Shown here piece by piece: positions 1 to 9,859 of a stretch of DNA of 64,000 bases (position 1 is its first letter; each line of letters starts with the position of its first letter). A model generated the notes under the pieces. It ran no database searches, was not told the DNA's origin, and was given only the letters and a program-made list of their open reading frames with translations. The translations under genes and the position numbers were made by a program. Source of the stretch: Rhodoblastus sp963727035 (GTDB lineage Bacteria > Pseudomonadota > Alphaproteobacteria > Rhizobiales > Beijerinckiaceae); NCBI GenBank assembly GCA_963727035.1, contig CAVSEY010000028.1, positions 123,603 to 187,602 on the forward strand, read 5' to 3'.

Positions 1-1087
1 GGCGGCGCAGGAGCCTTCCGACGACACCATGCACGAGCCCATCGGATTGTCGGGCGTGCAGATTGTGCCGAACAATTTGCAATCGACCGGCCTTTTCTCG
101 CCGCGCAGGATCGCCCCGCATTCGCAGGCCGGATTGTCGGGCGCGGGAACGGTGCGGATGTCGAAGATTTTCTCCGCGTCGAAAGCCGAAAATTCCTCGC
201 GCAGTTGCAGCGCGCTGAAGGGCACGGCGCCAAGGCCCCGCCATTCGAACGTGTCGCGCAATTCGAACACTCTTGCGACCAATCCTTGAGCCTTGACGTT
301 GCCTTGCCGACGTCACCGCGCGGATATATTCGTTCTCGACCTCGGCGCGGCCCTCGTTGATCTGGCGCACCAGCATCAGGATCGCCTGCATCACGTCGAG
401 CGGCTCGAAGCCGGCGATCACCACCGCCTTGCCGTATTCTTCCGCGAATTCGGCATAGGGCTTCGTGCCGATCACCGTCGAGACATGGGCCGGCCCGACA
501 AAGCCGTCGAGCGGCACCGAGGCCGCAGCCTTCGGATCGCCGACCAGCGCCGAAATGGCGGCGGGCGTCAGCACATGATTGCAGAAGACGAAGAAGTTGT
601 TCAGCCCCTCGGCCTGCGCGTTCAGCAGCGCCATGGCGGTCGGCGGCGTGGTGGTCTCGAAGCCGATGGCGAAGAACACCACCTTGCGCTGCGGCTCCTC
701 GCGCGCGATGCGCAGGGCGTCGAGCGTCGAATAGACCATGCGGATGTCCGCGCCCGCCGCCTTGGCCTTGGTCAGGCTCATGCCGTCGGACGATGGGACC
801 CGCATCAGATCGGCATAGGTGCAGAGCGTGACGTCCGGCCGGCGCGCGAGTTTTATCGCGTCGTCCATCCGGCCAACGGGCAGCACGCAGACCGGGCAGC
901 CGGGGCCGTGGATCATGCGGACATTTTTCGGCAGCAGATCTTCGAGCCCGTAGCGGGCGATGGCGTGGGTGTGGCCGCCGCAGAACTCCATGAAGCGATA
1001 GTTCTTTTCCGGCTTCGCCTCGGCGCGAAGCGCGGCGGCGATCTGTTTCGCCAGCTTGCCGTCGCGATATTCGTCGACATATTTCAT
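1..1087 (-). CDS. hypD: Hydrogenase maturation protein HypD (3' end beyond window; one frame break)
   Basis: HypD is the iron-sulfur scaffold that, with HypC, assembles the Fe(CN)2CO group of [NiFe] hydrogenase in the cytoplasm. The protein starts MKYVDEYRDG and shows the HypD signatures FMEFCGGHTHA, HGPGCPVCVLP, GFETTTPPTA and FCNHV, then a cysteine-rich C-terminus (ACECGAILRG, GSCMVSSEGSC) that is still open at base 1. About 362 residues are present, so only the last few are missing. The ATG overlaps the hypC stop in an ATGA. The frame breaks at 304-310: seven bases lie where two codons are expected between AVT and GNVKAQ, so one extra base is present. A sequencing insertion is my preferred reading. 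hypE would be expected just beyond the left edge. Confidence 0.93.
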   Translation of the reverse strand, partial: MKYVDEYRDGKLAKQIAAALRAEAKPEKNYRFMEFCGGHTHAIARYGLEDLLPKNVRMIHGPGCPVCVLPVGRMDDAIKLARRPDVTLCTYADLMRVPSSDGMSLTKAKAAGADIRMVYSTLDALRIAREEPQRKVVFFAIGFETTTPPTAMALLNAQAEGLNNFFVFCNHVLTPAAISALVGDPKAAASVPLDGFVGPAHVSTVIGTKPYAEFAEEYGKAVVIAGFEPLDVMQAILMLVRQINEGRAEVENEYIRAVTSARQRQGSRIGRKSVRIARHVRMAGPWRRALQRAATARGIFGFRRGENLRHPHRSRARQSGLRMRGDPARREKAGRLQIVRHNLHARQSDGLVHGVVGRLLRR

Positions 1088-1317
1088 GCGCTAACGCCCT
1101 GAAGCTGGCCGGCTTGCGCCAGAAGCGCGAGAGTCTTTTCCGCTTCGTCCGGGTCGATCCGGTTGAGCGCATAGCCGACATGCAGGATGACATAATCGCC
1201 CGGCTTCACGTCATCGACCAGAGCAAGCGAAATTTCCTTCTTCACCCCATCGAGCGTCACCCGCGCCATGTCGCCGTCGAGCAATTCCGTCACCTGTACC
1301 GGGATCGCGAGGCACAT
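1084..1317 (-). CDS. hypC: Hydrogenase maturation chaperone HypC
   Basis: Small (77 aa) HypC/HupF-family chaperone that carries the iron centre with HypD and delivers it to the hydrogenase large-subunit precursor. It starts MCLAIPVQV, with the essential cysteine at position 2, and has the conserved HVGYALNRID segment with its histidine near residue 50. The start is the ATG just before Cys2, preceded by an AAGGAA ribosome-binding site; an in-frame upstream ATG would add 17 unrelated residues coded from a repeat. Its TGA overlaps the hypD ATG. A palindromic repeat separates it from hypF upstream. Confidence 0.93.
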   Translation of the reverse strand: MCLAIPVQVTELLDGDMARVTLDGVKKEISLALVDDVKPGDYVILHVGYALNRIDPDEAEKTLALLAQAGQLQGVSA

Positions 1318-1337
1318 TCGTTGTTCCTTTCCTGATT

Positions 1338-1422
1338 CGTCATTGCGAGGAGCGTAGCGACGAAGCAATCCATGTTGCGGTTCACAACCGAGGTGGATTG
1401 CTTCGCTTCGCTCGCAATGACG
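1338..1422. repeat. Inverted repeat between hypF and hypC
   Basis: Two imperfectly complementary arms of about 30 bases, starting CGTCATTGCGAGG and ending CGCTCGCAATGACG, flank a loop of about 20 bases. Arms built around CATTGCGAGG...GAAGCAATCC resemble dispersed intergenic palindromes that I know from Bradyrhizobium/Rhodopseudomonas-type genomes. It lies inside the hyp operon and could form a hairpin in the hypF-hypC message. It has no T-run, so it is not a classic terminator. Confidence 0.75.
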
Positions 1423-1426
1423 GCGT

Positions 1427-3669
1427 CTAATCCGTCAATCGCGATAAACTCAATACCGCCCGCGCCAGGACCGCCTGGCCGAGCGACAGGCCGCCGTCAT
1501 TGGGCGGGATTTTTCGCGCCAGCAGCGGCGCGAAGCCTTTTGCGCGCAAAAGGTTTGCGACCCCTTCGGCGAGGACCTTGTTCATCATGCAGCCGCCGCC
1601 GAGCGCGATTTTCTCGCCGGGCCGCGCCAGCGACGAAAGCCAGGCGCCAAGGCCCGCGATCAAGGTTCCGTGCAGCAGTTCGGCGCCTTCGCGCACATCG
1701 GGTTTTTCGTCGATGAAATGGGCAAGCAGGGCTGAGAAATCGACAACGCCGTCGCGCAGCACGAAGCCGTCTTTCAGCGCGCGCGGCGTCTTCACGAGGG
1801 CTTCCAGCCGCATCGCCGCCTGGCCCTCGAAATCCTGGCGTCGCGCGAAGCCCAGCAAGGCGGAGGCCGCGTCGAACAGCCGACCGAGGCTGGTCGTCAT
1901 CGGCGTCGGCCGCGCGGAGAAAATTTTGGCGAGTTCCGCCGCTTCGGGATGAGAGACGAAAAAGCCTGGCGCCTCGTCGAGCCGGCCCAGCGCCGCGAAT
2001 GCCGCCAGTCCCATGCGCAAAGGCTCGCGCGCGGCGCGGTCGCCGCCGAGCAAGGCGAGCGGCGCGACATGGCCGGCGCGCAAAAAGCCGCCGCGCCCGT
2101 CGAGCCGCAAACCTTCGCCGCCCCAGTTGCCGCCATCCTCGCCCAGGCCATGGCCGTCGAGCGCCGCGCCGAACAGAGCGCCGAAAACGCCATGTTCGGC
2201 GCCGACCGCCGCGACATGGGCGGCGTGATGCTGAAAGCGCAGCACCGGCGCGCCGCTTTCTTCGGCAAAGCGCGTCGAGAGATAATCGGGATGAAGGTCG
2301 CAGGCGCAGGCCTCGGGCGTCACGTCGAGCAGGCGCAACAAATGTTCGGCGCTTTCGCGGTAAAAGCGAAAGGTCTCGGCGTCGGAGAGATCGCCGACAT
2401 GCTGGCAGACAAAGGCCTCCCGGCCGCGGGTGAGCGTCAGGGTCGCCTTGAGATGGCCGCCGCAGGCGAGCACGGCAGGCCCGTCTTCGCCGAGGTCGAT
2501 CGGCTCGGGCGTGAAACCGCGCGCGCGGCGCAAAAAAGCCGGGGCGCCGGAGACGATCTGCATCACGCTGTCGTCGGCGCGCACGACAATGTCGCGATCA
2601 TGGGTCACGATCAGATCGGCGATCGTCGCGAGTTTTTCGTGCGCCTCCTCGTTGCCCGTGACGAGCGGCGCGCCGCCCGGATTGGCCGAGGTCGCGACCA
2701 CAACGAAATCCTGCGCGTGATCGCGCGCGCCGCCCGCCGCATGAAACAGCAGATGATGAACCGGCGCATAGGCCAGCATCACGCCGAGCCGCGCCATGTC
2801 CGGCGCGACAACATCGGGCAGGTTTTTCAGACTTTCGACCAGCACGATCGGATGGGCGGGGCCGCGCAACAGCGCAAGTTCTTCCGTGCGCGGCTTTACG
2901 AAAAGCGAAACCGAGGCCTCATTGGCGACCATGACCGCAAAAGGCTTGGCCTCGCGGTTTTTCCGCACGCGCAGACGGGCGACGGTTTCGGCGTTCCTGG
3001 CGTCGCAGAGCAGATGGAACCCGCCGATTCCCTTCAGCGCGACGATTTTTCCGGCGCGCAGGGCGGCGACGATTTTTTCAGGTTCATGCGACAGGCGCGG
3101 GCCGCAGGCCGGGCAGGCGATCGGCTCGGCGTGAAAGCGGCGGTTCAAGGGATCGGCATAGTCGCGCGCGCAATCGGCGCACAGCGCGAAACGCGCCATC
3201 GAGGTCTGGGCGCGGTCATAGGGCAGGCGCCGGGTGAGCGTGTAGCGCGGGCCGCAATGGGTGCAATTGACGAAGGGATAGAGATGAAAACGGCTCCCTG
3301 GGTCGAAAAGGTCGTCAAGGCATTTCTCGCAGGTCGCGGCGTCGGCGGGGATGCGCGTGCGCGCGACGCCCTGGCCCGTCTTTTCGATCACGAAAGCCAG
3401 TTCGCCGCGCGGCGTCAGAATTTCGATTTCGAAACCGTCGAGCCGCGCCAGCGGCGGCAGTTCGCTTTGCAGCGCGGCGACGAATTCCTTGGCCCGTTCG
3501 CCCTCCACTTCCAGGGTCACGCCCTGGGCGTCGTTGCGCACGAAGCCGCCGAGCGAAAAACGCGCCGCGAGGCCATAAGCGAAGGGCCGGAAGCCGACGC
3601 CCTGCACCGCGCCGCGCAGGCGCAGACGCAGGCGCGTTACCTCTCCCTTGGCCTCGCGCATGGCCTCCA

Positions 3670-3670
<1 letters not shown>
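1427..3670 (-). CDS. hypF: Carbamoyltransferase HypF
   Basis: HypF makes the cyanide ligands of the hydrogenase iron from carbamoyl phosphate, passing the carbamoyl group to HypE. The 747-residue protein has the family layout: acylphosphatase domain (RGAVQGVGFRPF near 19-30, GFVRND), two CxxC zinc-finger pairs (CEKC/CTHC and CADC/CPAC, about 110-190), a YrdC-like domain (about 200-380, KGIGGFHLLCDA) and a Kae1-like carbamoyltransferase domain (FQHHAAHVAAV, then ALGGGCMMNKVLAEG near the C-terminus). The length is normal and the frame is intact. The ATG overlaps the hypB stop (ATGA), so the two are translationally coupled. Confidence 0.95.
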
Positions 3671-4595
<925 letters not shown>

Positions 4596-4596
<1 letters not shown>

Positions 4597-4937
4597 TAGT
4601 CGACCTCCAGTTCCTTGACCCGCATCTCGTCGCCCGCCGTCATCTGAACCCGATGGCCGCCGCATTCCGGGCAGGGGCCGAAGCGCTCGGCAAGCGCCAC
4701 AGTCTTCTCGCAGGCCAGGCACCAGCCCTGGCCCGGCGTGCGAATGATCTCCAAAGCCGCGCCTTCCGACAAAGTGCCGCGCGTGACCACGTCGAAGCAG
4801 AAGATCATCGCCTCCGGCTCGACCCCCGACAAGGCCCCGATCTCCAGCCAGACCTTCTTGACCCGCGAAAAACCTTGGGCGCGCCCCTCCTCGGCCAGGA
4901 TTTCGACCACGCTTTCCGTCAGCGCCATCTCATGCAT
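4596..4937 (-). CDS. hypA: Hydrogenase maturation nickel metallochaperone HypA
   Basis: HypA (113 aa) binds nickel through its N-terminal Met-His and works with HypB in nickel delivery. The sequence opens MHEMALTES, with the nickel ligand His2 and Glu3. It has the structural zinc site C73xxC76 and C89xxC92 (WCLAC, CPEC). The start is fixed by the MHE motif. Its first eight bases overlap the end of hupK. Order and strand match the classic hupK-hypA-hypB-hypF-hypC-hypD arrangement. Confidence 0.95.
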
Positions 4938-5970
4938 CGATCTCGTCCACGATTTCGGCGACGGCGCGAATGCAAGGGTCGAATGCGAAAGCCAGCCGCT
5001 CGATCCGCTTTTTCGCCTCGGCGCCCGCGCCGATCCTCGCGCCGCGCAAGGACCTAACGAACGGCCCCTCCGGGTGGAAATTCCATTCCGTCGGCGCGAC
5101 GATGCGATAATCCGCGATCCGCCCCGCCCCGTCCAGTTGGACGGAATGATAAAGCCGGCCGCGCGCGGAATCGACCGCGGAAAAGCCCTGCCCGTTTCCG
5201 CCCCTCGCGACCAGCGCGTCCTTCGGCGGCACGCCGCCGCCAAGCAGATCGACAATCCCTTCGATCCCCGCCGCCATGTCGTCGCGCCGCGCCTCAAGGC
5301 GCTCGGCAAGACTACCACAGCCGCCCCGGCGGGCCGAGGCGCCCGTCTCCGGGCGGCGCCCGGACAAGTTCGGCGCGCGCGAAAAGCCGCGATCGCGGAT
5401 CATGGCGGCGAAAATATCGGCGTCGTCGGCCGCGCCCAGAAAATCCGCCGCGGGCGGAACCATCCGCCAATGGGCTTCGTCGTCGCGCGTCTCGGCGATC
5501 TGGCGGGCGAAAACGCCGTTTTCGTTCGCGGCGCCGAGCCCCAGCGCCTGCGTCGCGGCGCGCAAATCGGGCAGGACCGCAGCGCCGGTTTCGGGCAAGG
5601 CGCGCAAAACCTTGAGCGCGTCGCGCAGGCGAGCCACGTCCGCGAAAGCGGGCGTCGCGCCGGGCCAGTCGAGCAGGCTCGCGCGCAACATTTCCCCGAG
5701 CCGCTCGCAAAGCAGCCCCAGCGCCCGGCTCCGGCGCGTCGCCATATCGATCTCGAGCCCAAGCGCCGCCTCGCCCGCCGCCCGCGCCGCGAGCGATTGC
5801 GACACGGGACAGAGCGAAAACAGCCGCCCGGCCAGAACCGCCGCTTCTTGCGGCGCAAGCCCGATGAAAACCGGCGAGGGATCGGCGCGCGGCGAGACGA
5901 TTTCTATCCTTTCGACCACGCCCCCCCGCAGTCGCGCACGCAAAACGAGGCAGGCGGAGCCGGCGCTCAT
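4930..5970 (-). CDS. hupK: Hydrogenase expression/formation protein HupK
   Basis: A 346-residue protein of the HupK family, which looks like a diverged [NiFe] hydrogenase large subunit and is needed for assembly of uptake hydrogenase in rhizobia and related bacteria. Recognisable points are the LFSLCPVSQSLAAR segment near residue 50 (one cysteine remains where the large subunit has its first CxxC) and the C-terminal FDPCIRAVAEIVDE, which echoes the DPCxxC end of the large subunit. The ATG at 5970 has a strong GAGGAGG ribosome-binding site. It is the first visible gene of the operon; only a 241-base divergent gap to dapD lies upstream. The family call rests on these motifs and on position. Confidence 0.82.
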   Translation of the reverse strand: MSAGSACLVLRARLRGGVVERIEIVSPRADPSPVFIGLAPQEAAVLAGRLFSLCPVSQSLAARAAGEAALGLEIDMATRRSRALGLLCERLGEMLRASLLDWPGATPAFADVARLRDALKVLRALPETGAAVLPDLRAATQALGLGAANENGVFARQIAETRDDEAHWRMVPPAADFLGAADDADIFAAMIRDRGFSRAPNLSGRRPETGASARRGGCGSLAERLEARRDDMAAGIEGIVDLLGGGVPPKDALVARGGNGQGFSAVDSARGRLYHSVQLDGAGRIADYRIVAPTEWNFHPEGPFVRSLRGARIGAGAEAKKRIERLAFAFDPCIRAVAEIVDEIDA

Positions 5971-6211
5971 GACTCCTCCTCGCGCGCGTCCAGAACGCAA
6001 CCCTCCACGCCATGCGCCTCCGGGGCGCGCCCGACATTCACGAGCCTTCGCGACCGCCCGATGAGAACGGAGTTTACACCAGCGCGAGGCGCTTTCCATG
6101 TTTCAGCGCAAATATCCGGGCCTCGTGGGCGACGACAAGGCGCGCGATCTTGACTTCCGGGCGCCAAAGCCCGAAACGACGAGCAAACAATTTCAATCCA
6201 GGGAAATGTCC

Positions 6212-7066
6212 ATGCCGCACGCGCTCGCGACCATTATCGAAGCCGCTTTTGAGGATCGCGCCAAGATCACGCCCGACACGACCGGCGACATCCGCCACGC
6301 CGTCGAATCCGCGCTGAATCTGCTCGATTCCGGCAAGGTCCGCGTGGCGGAAAAAATTCGCGGCGCGACCGGCAAGGACTCGTGGAAGGTCAATCAATGG
6401 CTGAAAAAGGCCGTGCTGCTGTCCTTCCGCCTCAATGAGATGACAGTCGTGCCCGGCGGCCCCGGCGGCGCGACCTGGTATGACAAGGTTCCCTCGAAAT
6501 TCGAAGGCTGGGGCGTCAAGGACCACGCCGCCGCCGGCTTCCGCTCGGTGCCCGGCTGCATCGTCCGCCATTCGGCCTATATCGCGCCGGGCGTGGTGCT
6601 GCTGCCGAGCTTCGTCAATCTCGGCGCTTATGTGGACACTGCAACCATGGTGGACACCTGGTCGACGGTCGGCTCCTGCGCCCAGATCGGCAAGAATGTC
6701 CATCTGTCCGGCGGCGTCGGCATCGGCGGCGTGCTGGAGCCGCTTCAGGCCGGCCCGACCATCATCGAGGATAATTGTTTTATTGGCGCGCGCTCCGAGG
6801 TGGTCGAGGGCGTGGTGGTCGGCGAGGGCTCGGTGATCTCGATGGGCGTCTATATCGGCGCCTCGACCAAGATCGTCGACCGCAAGACCGGCGAGGTCCA
6901 TATGGGCTATATCCCGCCCTTCTCGGTGGTGGTCTCCGGCAACCTGCCCGGCAAGCCGCTGCCCGACGGCAAGCCCGGCCCCTCGACCTATTGCGCGGTC
7001 ATCGTCAAGACCGTGGACGCGCAGACCCGATCCAAGACCGGCATCAACGAGCTTTTGCGCGACTGA
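6212..7066 (+). CDS. dapD: Tetrahydrodipicolinate N-succinyltransferase
   Basis: DapD succinylates tetrahydrodipicolinate, the first committed step of the succinylase branch to meso-diaminopimelate and lysine. From ATG 6212 it is 284 residues, the usual alphaproteobacterial length. An N-terminal helical domain (ATIIEAAFEDRAKI) is followed by a left-handed beta-helix of hexapeptide repeats (LLPSFVNLGAYVDTATMVDTWSTVGSCAQIG, GGVLEPLQ, VISMGVYIG). I prefer 6212 because AGGG lies 8 bases before it; ATG 6206 is in frame but too close to that site. The frame is open further upstream, but that extension does not look like DapD. It sits 6 bases upstream of dapE. Confidence 0.95.
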   Translation: MPHALATIIEAAFEDRAKITPDTTGDIRHAVESALNLLDSGKVRVAEKIRGATGKDSWKVNQWLKKAVLLSFRLNEMTVVPGGPGGATWYDKVPSKFEGWGVKDHAAAGFRSVPGCIVRHSAYIAPGVVLLPSFVNLGAYVDTATMVDTWSTVGSCAQIGKNVHLSGGVGIGGVLEPLQAGPTIIEDNCFIGARSEVVEGVVVGEGSVISMGVYIGASTKIVDRKTGEVHMGYIPPFSVVVSGNLPGKPLPDGKPGPSTYCAVIVKTVDAQTRSKTGINELLRD

Positions 7067-7072
7067 TCCGAC

Positions 7073-8269
7073 ATGGATGAAACCAGCCCGGAAATCAGCC
7101 CAGAAACCAGCCCAGTAGTCAGCCCAAGCGTGGCGCTGGCCCAGGACCTGATCCGCCGGCCCTCGGTCACGCCCGCCGACGCCGGCGCGCTCGACATCCT
7201 GCAGACGCGACTGATCGCCGCGGGCTTTCGCGTCCAGCGCCTGCCCTTTTCCGAAGCCGGCACGCCGGACATCGACAATCTTTACGCCCGGTTCGGCGAC
7301 AGCGCGCCGTTCCTGCTGTTTGCCGGCCACACCGATGTCGTCCCGCCCGGCGATCTCGCCAAATGGAGCGCCGACCCGTTCGCCGGCGAAATTCGTGCCG
7401 GCGAGCTTTACGGGCGCGGCGCCGCCGACATGAAGGGCGGCATCGCCGCCTTCGCCGCCGCGACCTTCGCCTATCTCGCCAGACATGGCGCGCCCAAAAA
7501 AGGCTCGATCGGCTTTCTCATCACCGGCGACGAGGAAGGCCCGGCCATCAACGGCACGGTGAAAATGCTGCAATGGCTGAAGGAACAGGGCGAGGCCTTC
7601 GACCATTGCGTGGTCGGCGAGCCGACCAATGTTCACGACCTCGGCGACACGATCAAGATCGGCCGGCGCGGCTCGCTCAACGGCCGGCTGCGGGTGTTGG
7701 GCCGCCAGGGCCATGTCGGCTATCCCCATCGCGCCGACAATCCGGTCCCGCATCTGCTGGCTCTCTGCGCGGCGCTGAAACAGGACGCGCTCGACCGGGG
7801 CTCCGACTGGTTCGAGGCCTCCAATCTCGAAATCACCTCGATCGACATCGGCAATGAGGCGACCAATGTCATTCCGGGCGAGGCGCGGGTGCGCTTCAAC
7901 ATCCGGTTCAACGATCTGTGGACGCCCGAGACGCTGAAAGCCGAGATTCGCCGCCGGCTCGAGTCCGCGCGTCCGCCTGAAAATTTCGAACTGAGCTTCG
8001 ATCCCTGCAACGCCGTGTCCTTCGTCACCAAGCCCGGTCCCTTCACCGAACTGGTGGCGAACGCAATTCAAGCCGAAACCGGACGCCGGCCGGAATTTTC
8101 CACTTCCGGCGGGACATCCGACGCAAGATTCATAGCGACCTATGGCCCGGTGGTGGAATTCGGCCTGGTCGGCAAGACCATGCACCAGGTCGACGAGCGC
8201 GTTGCGGTGGCCGACATCGACGGACTGACCCGGATTTACGGGCGGATTCTTGAGGCTTATTTCGCTTAG
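7073..8269 (+). CDS. dapE: Succinyl-diaminopimelate desuccinylase
   Basis: Zinc-dependent M20-family amidohydrolase that removes succinate from N-succinyl-LL-diaminopimelate. Metal-binding motifs are in place: FAGHTDVVPPGD (His), GRGAADMKGG (bridging Asp) and ITGDEEGPA (catalytic Glu and a ligand Glu), with a late MHQVDERV histidine. The 398-residue protein carries an unusual N-terminal leader of about 18 residues made of short Ser-Pro repeats (SPEISPETSPVVSP, a 12-base period in DNA). Family similarity starts at VALAQDLIRRPSVTP, so a GTG at that valine is an alternative start. It is cotranscribed with dapD, and its stop overlaps the converging SDR gene by a few bases. Confidence 0.95.
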   Translation: MDETSPEISPETSPVVSPSVALAQDLIRRPSVTPADAGALDILQTRLIAAGFRVQRLPFSEAGTPDIDNLYARFGDSAPFLLFAGHTDVVPPGDLAKWSADPFAGEIRAGELYGRGAADMKGGIAAFAAATFAYLARHGAPKKGSIGFLITGDEEGPAINGTVKMLQWLKEQGEAFDHCVVGEPTNVHDLGDTIKIGRRGSLNGRLRVLGRQGHVGYPHRADNPVPHLLALCAALKQDALDRGSDWFEASNLEITSIDIGNEATNVIPGEARVRFNIRFNDLWTPETLKAEIRRRLESARPPENFELSFDPCNAVSFVTKPGPFTELVANAIQAETGRRPEFSTSGGTSDARFIATYGPVVEFGLVGKTMHQVDERVAVADIDGLTRIYGRILEAYFA

Positions 8270-9010
8270 GGCGCCGCCATTTCGTTGAACTTCTCGACAA
8301 AGGCCCATTCGTTGGGCCCGGGATTGTCGCGCAGCATGCGCACCCGATCGACCAGGATTTCGTCGGCGCCGGTCGAAAATTTCGCCATCGTCTCCTGCGA
8401 TGAAGGCGTCGAGCGGCATGGCGCGCGGCTCGTCGCGCGAGCCCATCAGATCGGTCCTCACCCACGGCGGCGCGATCTCCAGCACCCGCACCGAAGTTCC
8501 CTTGAGGCGGACGCGCAAGGACAGGGTCCAGGAATGGAGCGCCGCCTTGGTCGCCGAATAGACCGCCGAAAAAGCAAGCGGGGTGAAGGCGAGGCCCGAG
8601 GTGACATTGACCACCGCCGCATCGGGCCTGGTTTTCAGATGTTCGATCAAAGCCGAGGTCATGCGGATCGGGCCGAGCAGATTGGTCTCGACGGTCGCCA
8701 CGGTCTTCTGGTCGTCCATGACCGATCCGGTCCCGTCGCCGGGCATGATCCCGGCATTGTTGATCAGGACATTGACTTGCGCGTGATTTTTGACCAGCCA
8801 GGAGGCGACATGCGCGATGCTCGCGGGATCGCGCATGTCGATCTCGTGAGTGGCCATGCCGGGGCAGGCCTGCGCCGTCTCGAGCAAGGGCGCCTGACGG
8901 CGCCCGGCGATGATCACCTTGTTGCCCAAGGCGTGAAAGGCCTTGGCGAGGCCCTGCCCGATCCCCGTGCCGCCGCCGGTGATGAAGATGGTGTTGCCGG
9001 TCATTTTCAT
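8266..9010 (-). CDS. SDR-family oxidoreductase, DltE-like (one frame break)
   Basis: Short-chain dehydrogenase of about 247 residues, close to the DltE-like COG3967 group. The NAD(P) motif TGGGTGIGQGLA is at 10-21, NNAGIM near 87, and the catalytic Ser plus YSATKAALHSW (YxxxK) near 145-160. The N-terminal frame runs from ATG 9010 to about 8398; the conserved C-terminal tail (MPLDAFIAETMAKFSTGADE, then NEWAFVEKFNEM) is in the +1 frame. One extra base in the CC at 8394-8395 explains this. Substrate unknown. It converges on dapE. Confidence 0.82.
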
Positions 9011-9127
9011 GGGGCTTCTCCCGCCGCTGTCGTGTCAGATCGATCTTGCCCCGGACGCTTGCAAGTTCGCGCGTTCCGCATTAGGCCAAAAGCATGAGAC
9101 CATAACGAAAAGACTAAGGAGCGCGCC

Positions 9128-9841
9128 TTGGACAATTCCCTCATTGAATCGCTGAAAAGGCAGGCCGCGGAACGCGCCGCCACGCTGGTGCGCTCCGGCA
9201 TGAAACTGGGGCTCGGCACCGGCTCGACCGCCGCCCATTTCGTCGATTGCATCGGCGAAAAGGCGCGCGACGGGCTCGACGTGATCTGCGTGCCGACCTC
9301 CGAGCGCACCCGCATCCAGGCCGAGGGCTGGAACCTGCGCCTTTCGACGCTCGACGAGACGCCCGAACTCGACCTGACCGTGGACGGCGCCGACGAATTC
9401 GATGCAAAGCTCCGCCTCGTCAAGGGCGGCGGCGGCGCCCTGCTGCGCGAAAAGATCGTCGCGGCGGCCTCCAAGCGCATGGTGGTCATCACCGACGCCA
9501 GCAAGGAAGTCGCCGTGCTCGGCCGCTTCAAACTGCCGGTCGAGGTCGATCTTTTCGGCCTGCGGGCGACGCGCATCCATATCGAGAACGCGGCGCGCGC
9601 CTGCGGCTGTTCCGGCCCGATCGTCCAGCGCATGGCGGCGGGCGAAAAGGTCTATCTCACCGACGGCGGCCATGCGATCTTCGATTGCGATTTCGGCGTC
9701 ATCCCCGACGCGGACGCGCTGGCCGTCGCGCTCAACGCCATTCCGGGCGTGGTCGAACACGGCCTGTTCATCGGCATGGCCAGCGCGGTGATCGTCGCCG
9801 ACAAGGCGGGCATCCGCGTCGTCGGCAAGCTCGAAGCCTGA
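9128..9841 (+). CDS. rpiA: Ribose-5-phosphate isomerase A
   Basis: RpiA interconverts ribose 5-phosphate and ribulose 5-phosphate in the non-oxidative pentose phosphate pathway. The 237-residue protein has the phosphate loop GLGTGSTAAHF (about 28-38), DGADEFD (about 86) and LVKGGGGALLREK (about 98), all family signatures. The start is TTG at 9128, seven bases after a good AAGGAG site; no in-frame ATG gives a full-length protein. It is followed after 18 bases by gor in the same direction. Confidence 0.95.
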   Translation: MDNSLIESLKRQAAERAATLVRSGMKLGLGTGSTAAHFVDCIGEKARDGLDVICVPTSERTRIQAEGWNLRLSTLDETPELDLTVDGADEFDAKLRLVKGGGGALLREKIVAAASKRMVVITDASKEVAVLGRFKLPVEVDLFGLRATRIHIENAARACGCSGPIVQRMAAGEKVYLTDGGHAIFDCDFGVIPDADALAVALNAIPGVVEHGLFIGMASAVIVADKAGIRVVGKLEA

Positions 9842-9859
9842 CTTGATCGGGAGCGCGCG

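Noticed and set aside
5967..6167. A 66-codon minus-strand frame ending in an ATGA overlap with hupK, as a possible HupJ or other hup gene remnant
   Set aside because: No HupJ/rubredoxin CxxC motif or other similarity is visible, and most of it overlaps the dapD upstream region.
6074..9010. A 978-codon open frame on the minus strand antisense to dapD and dapE
   Set aside because: Only its first part is the SDR gene; beyond the frame break it runs antisense through conserved dapE and dapD and has the Arg/His/Ala-rich composition typical of non-coding frames in GC-rich DNA.
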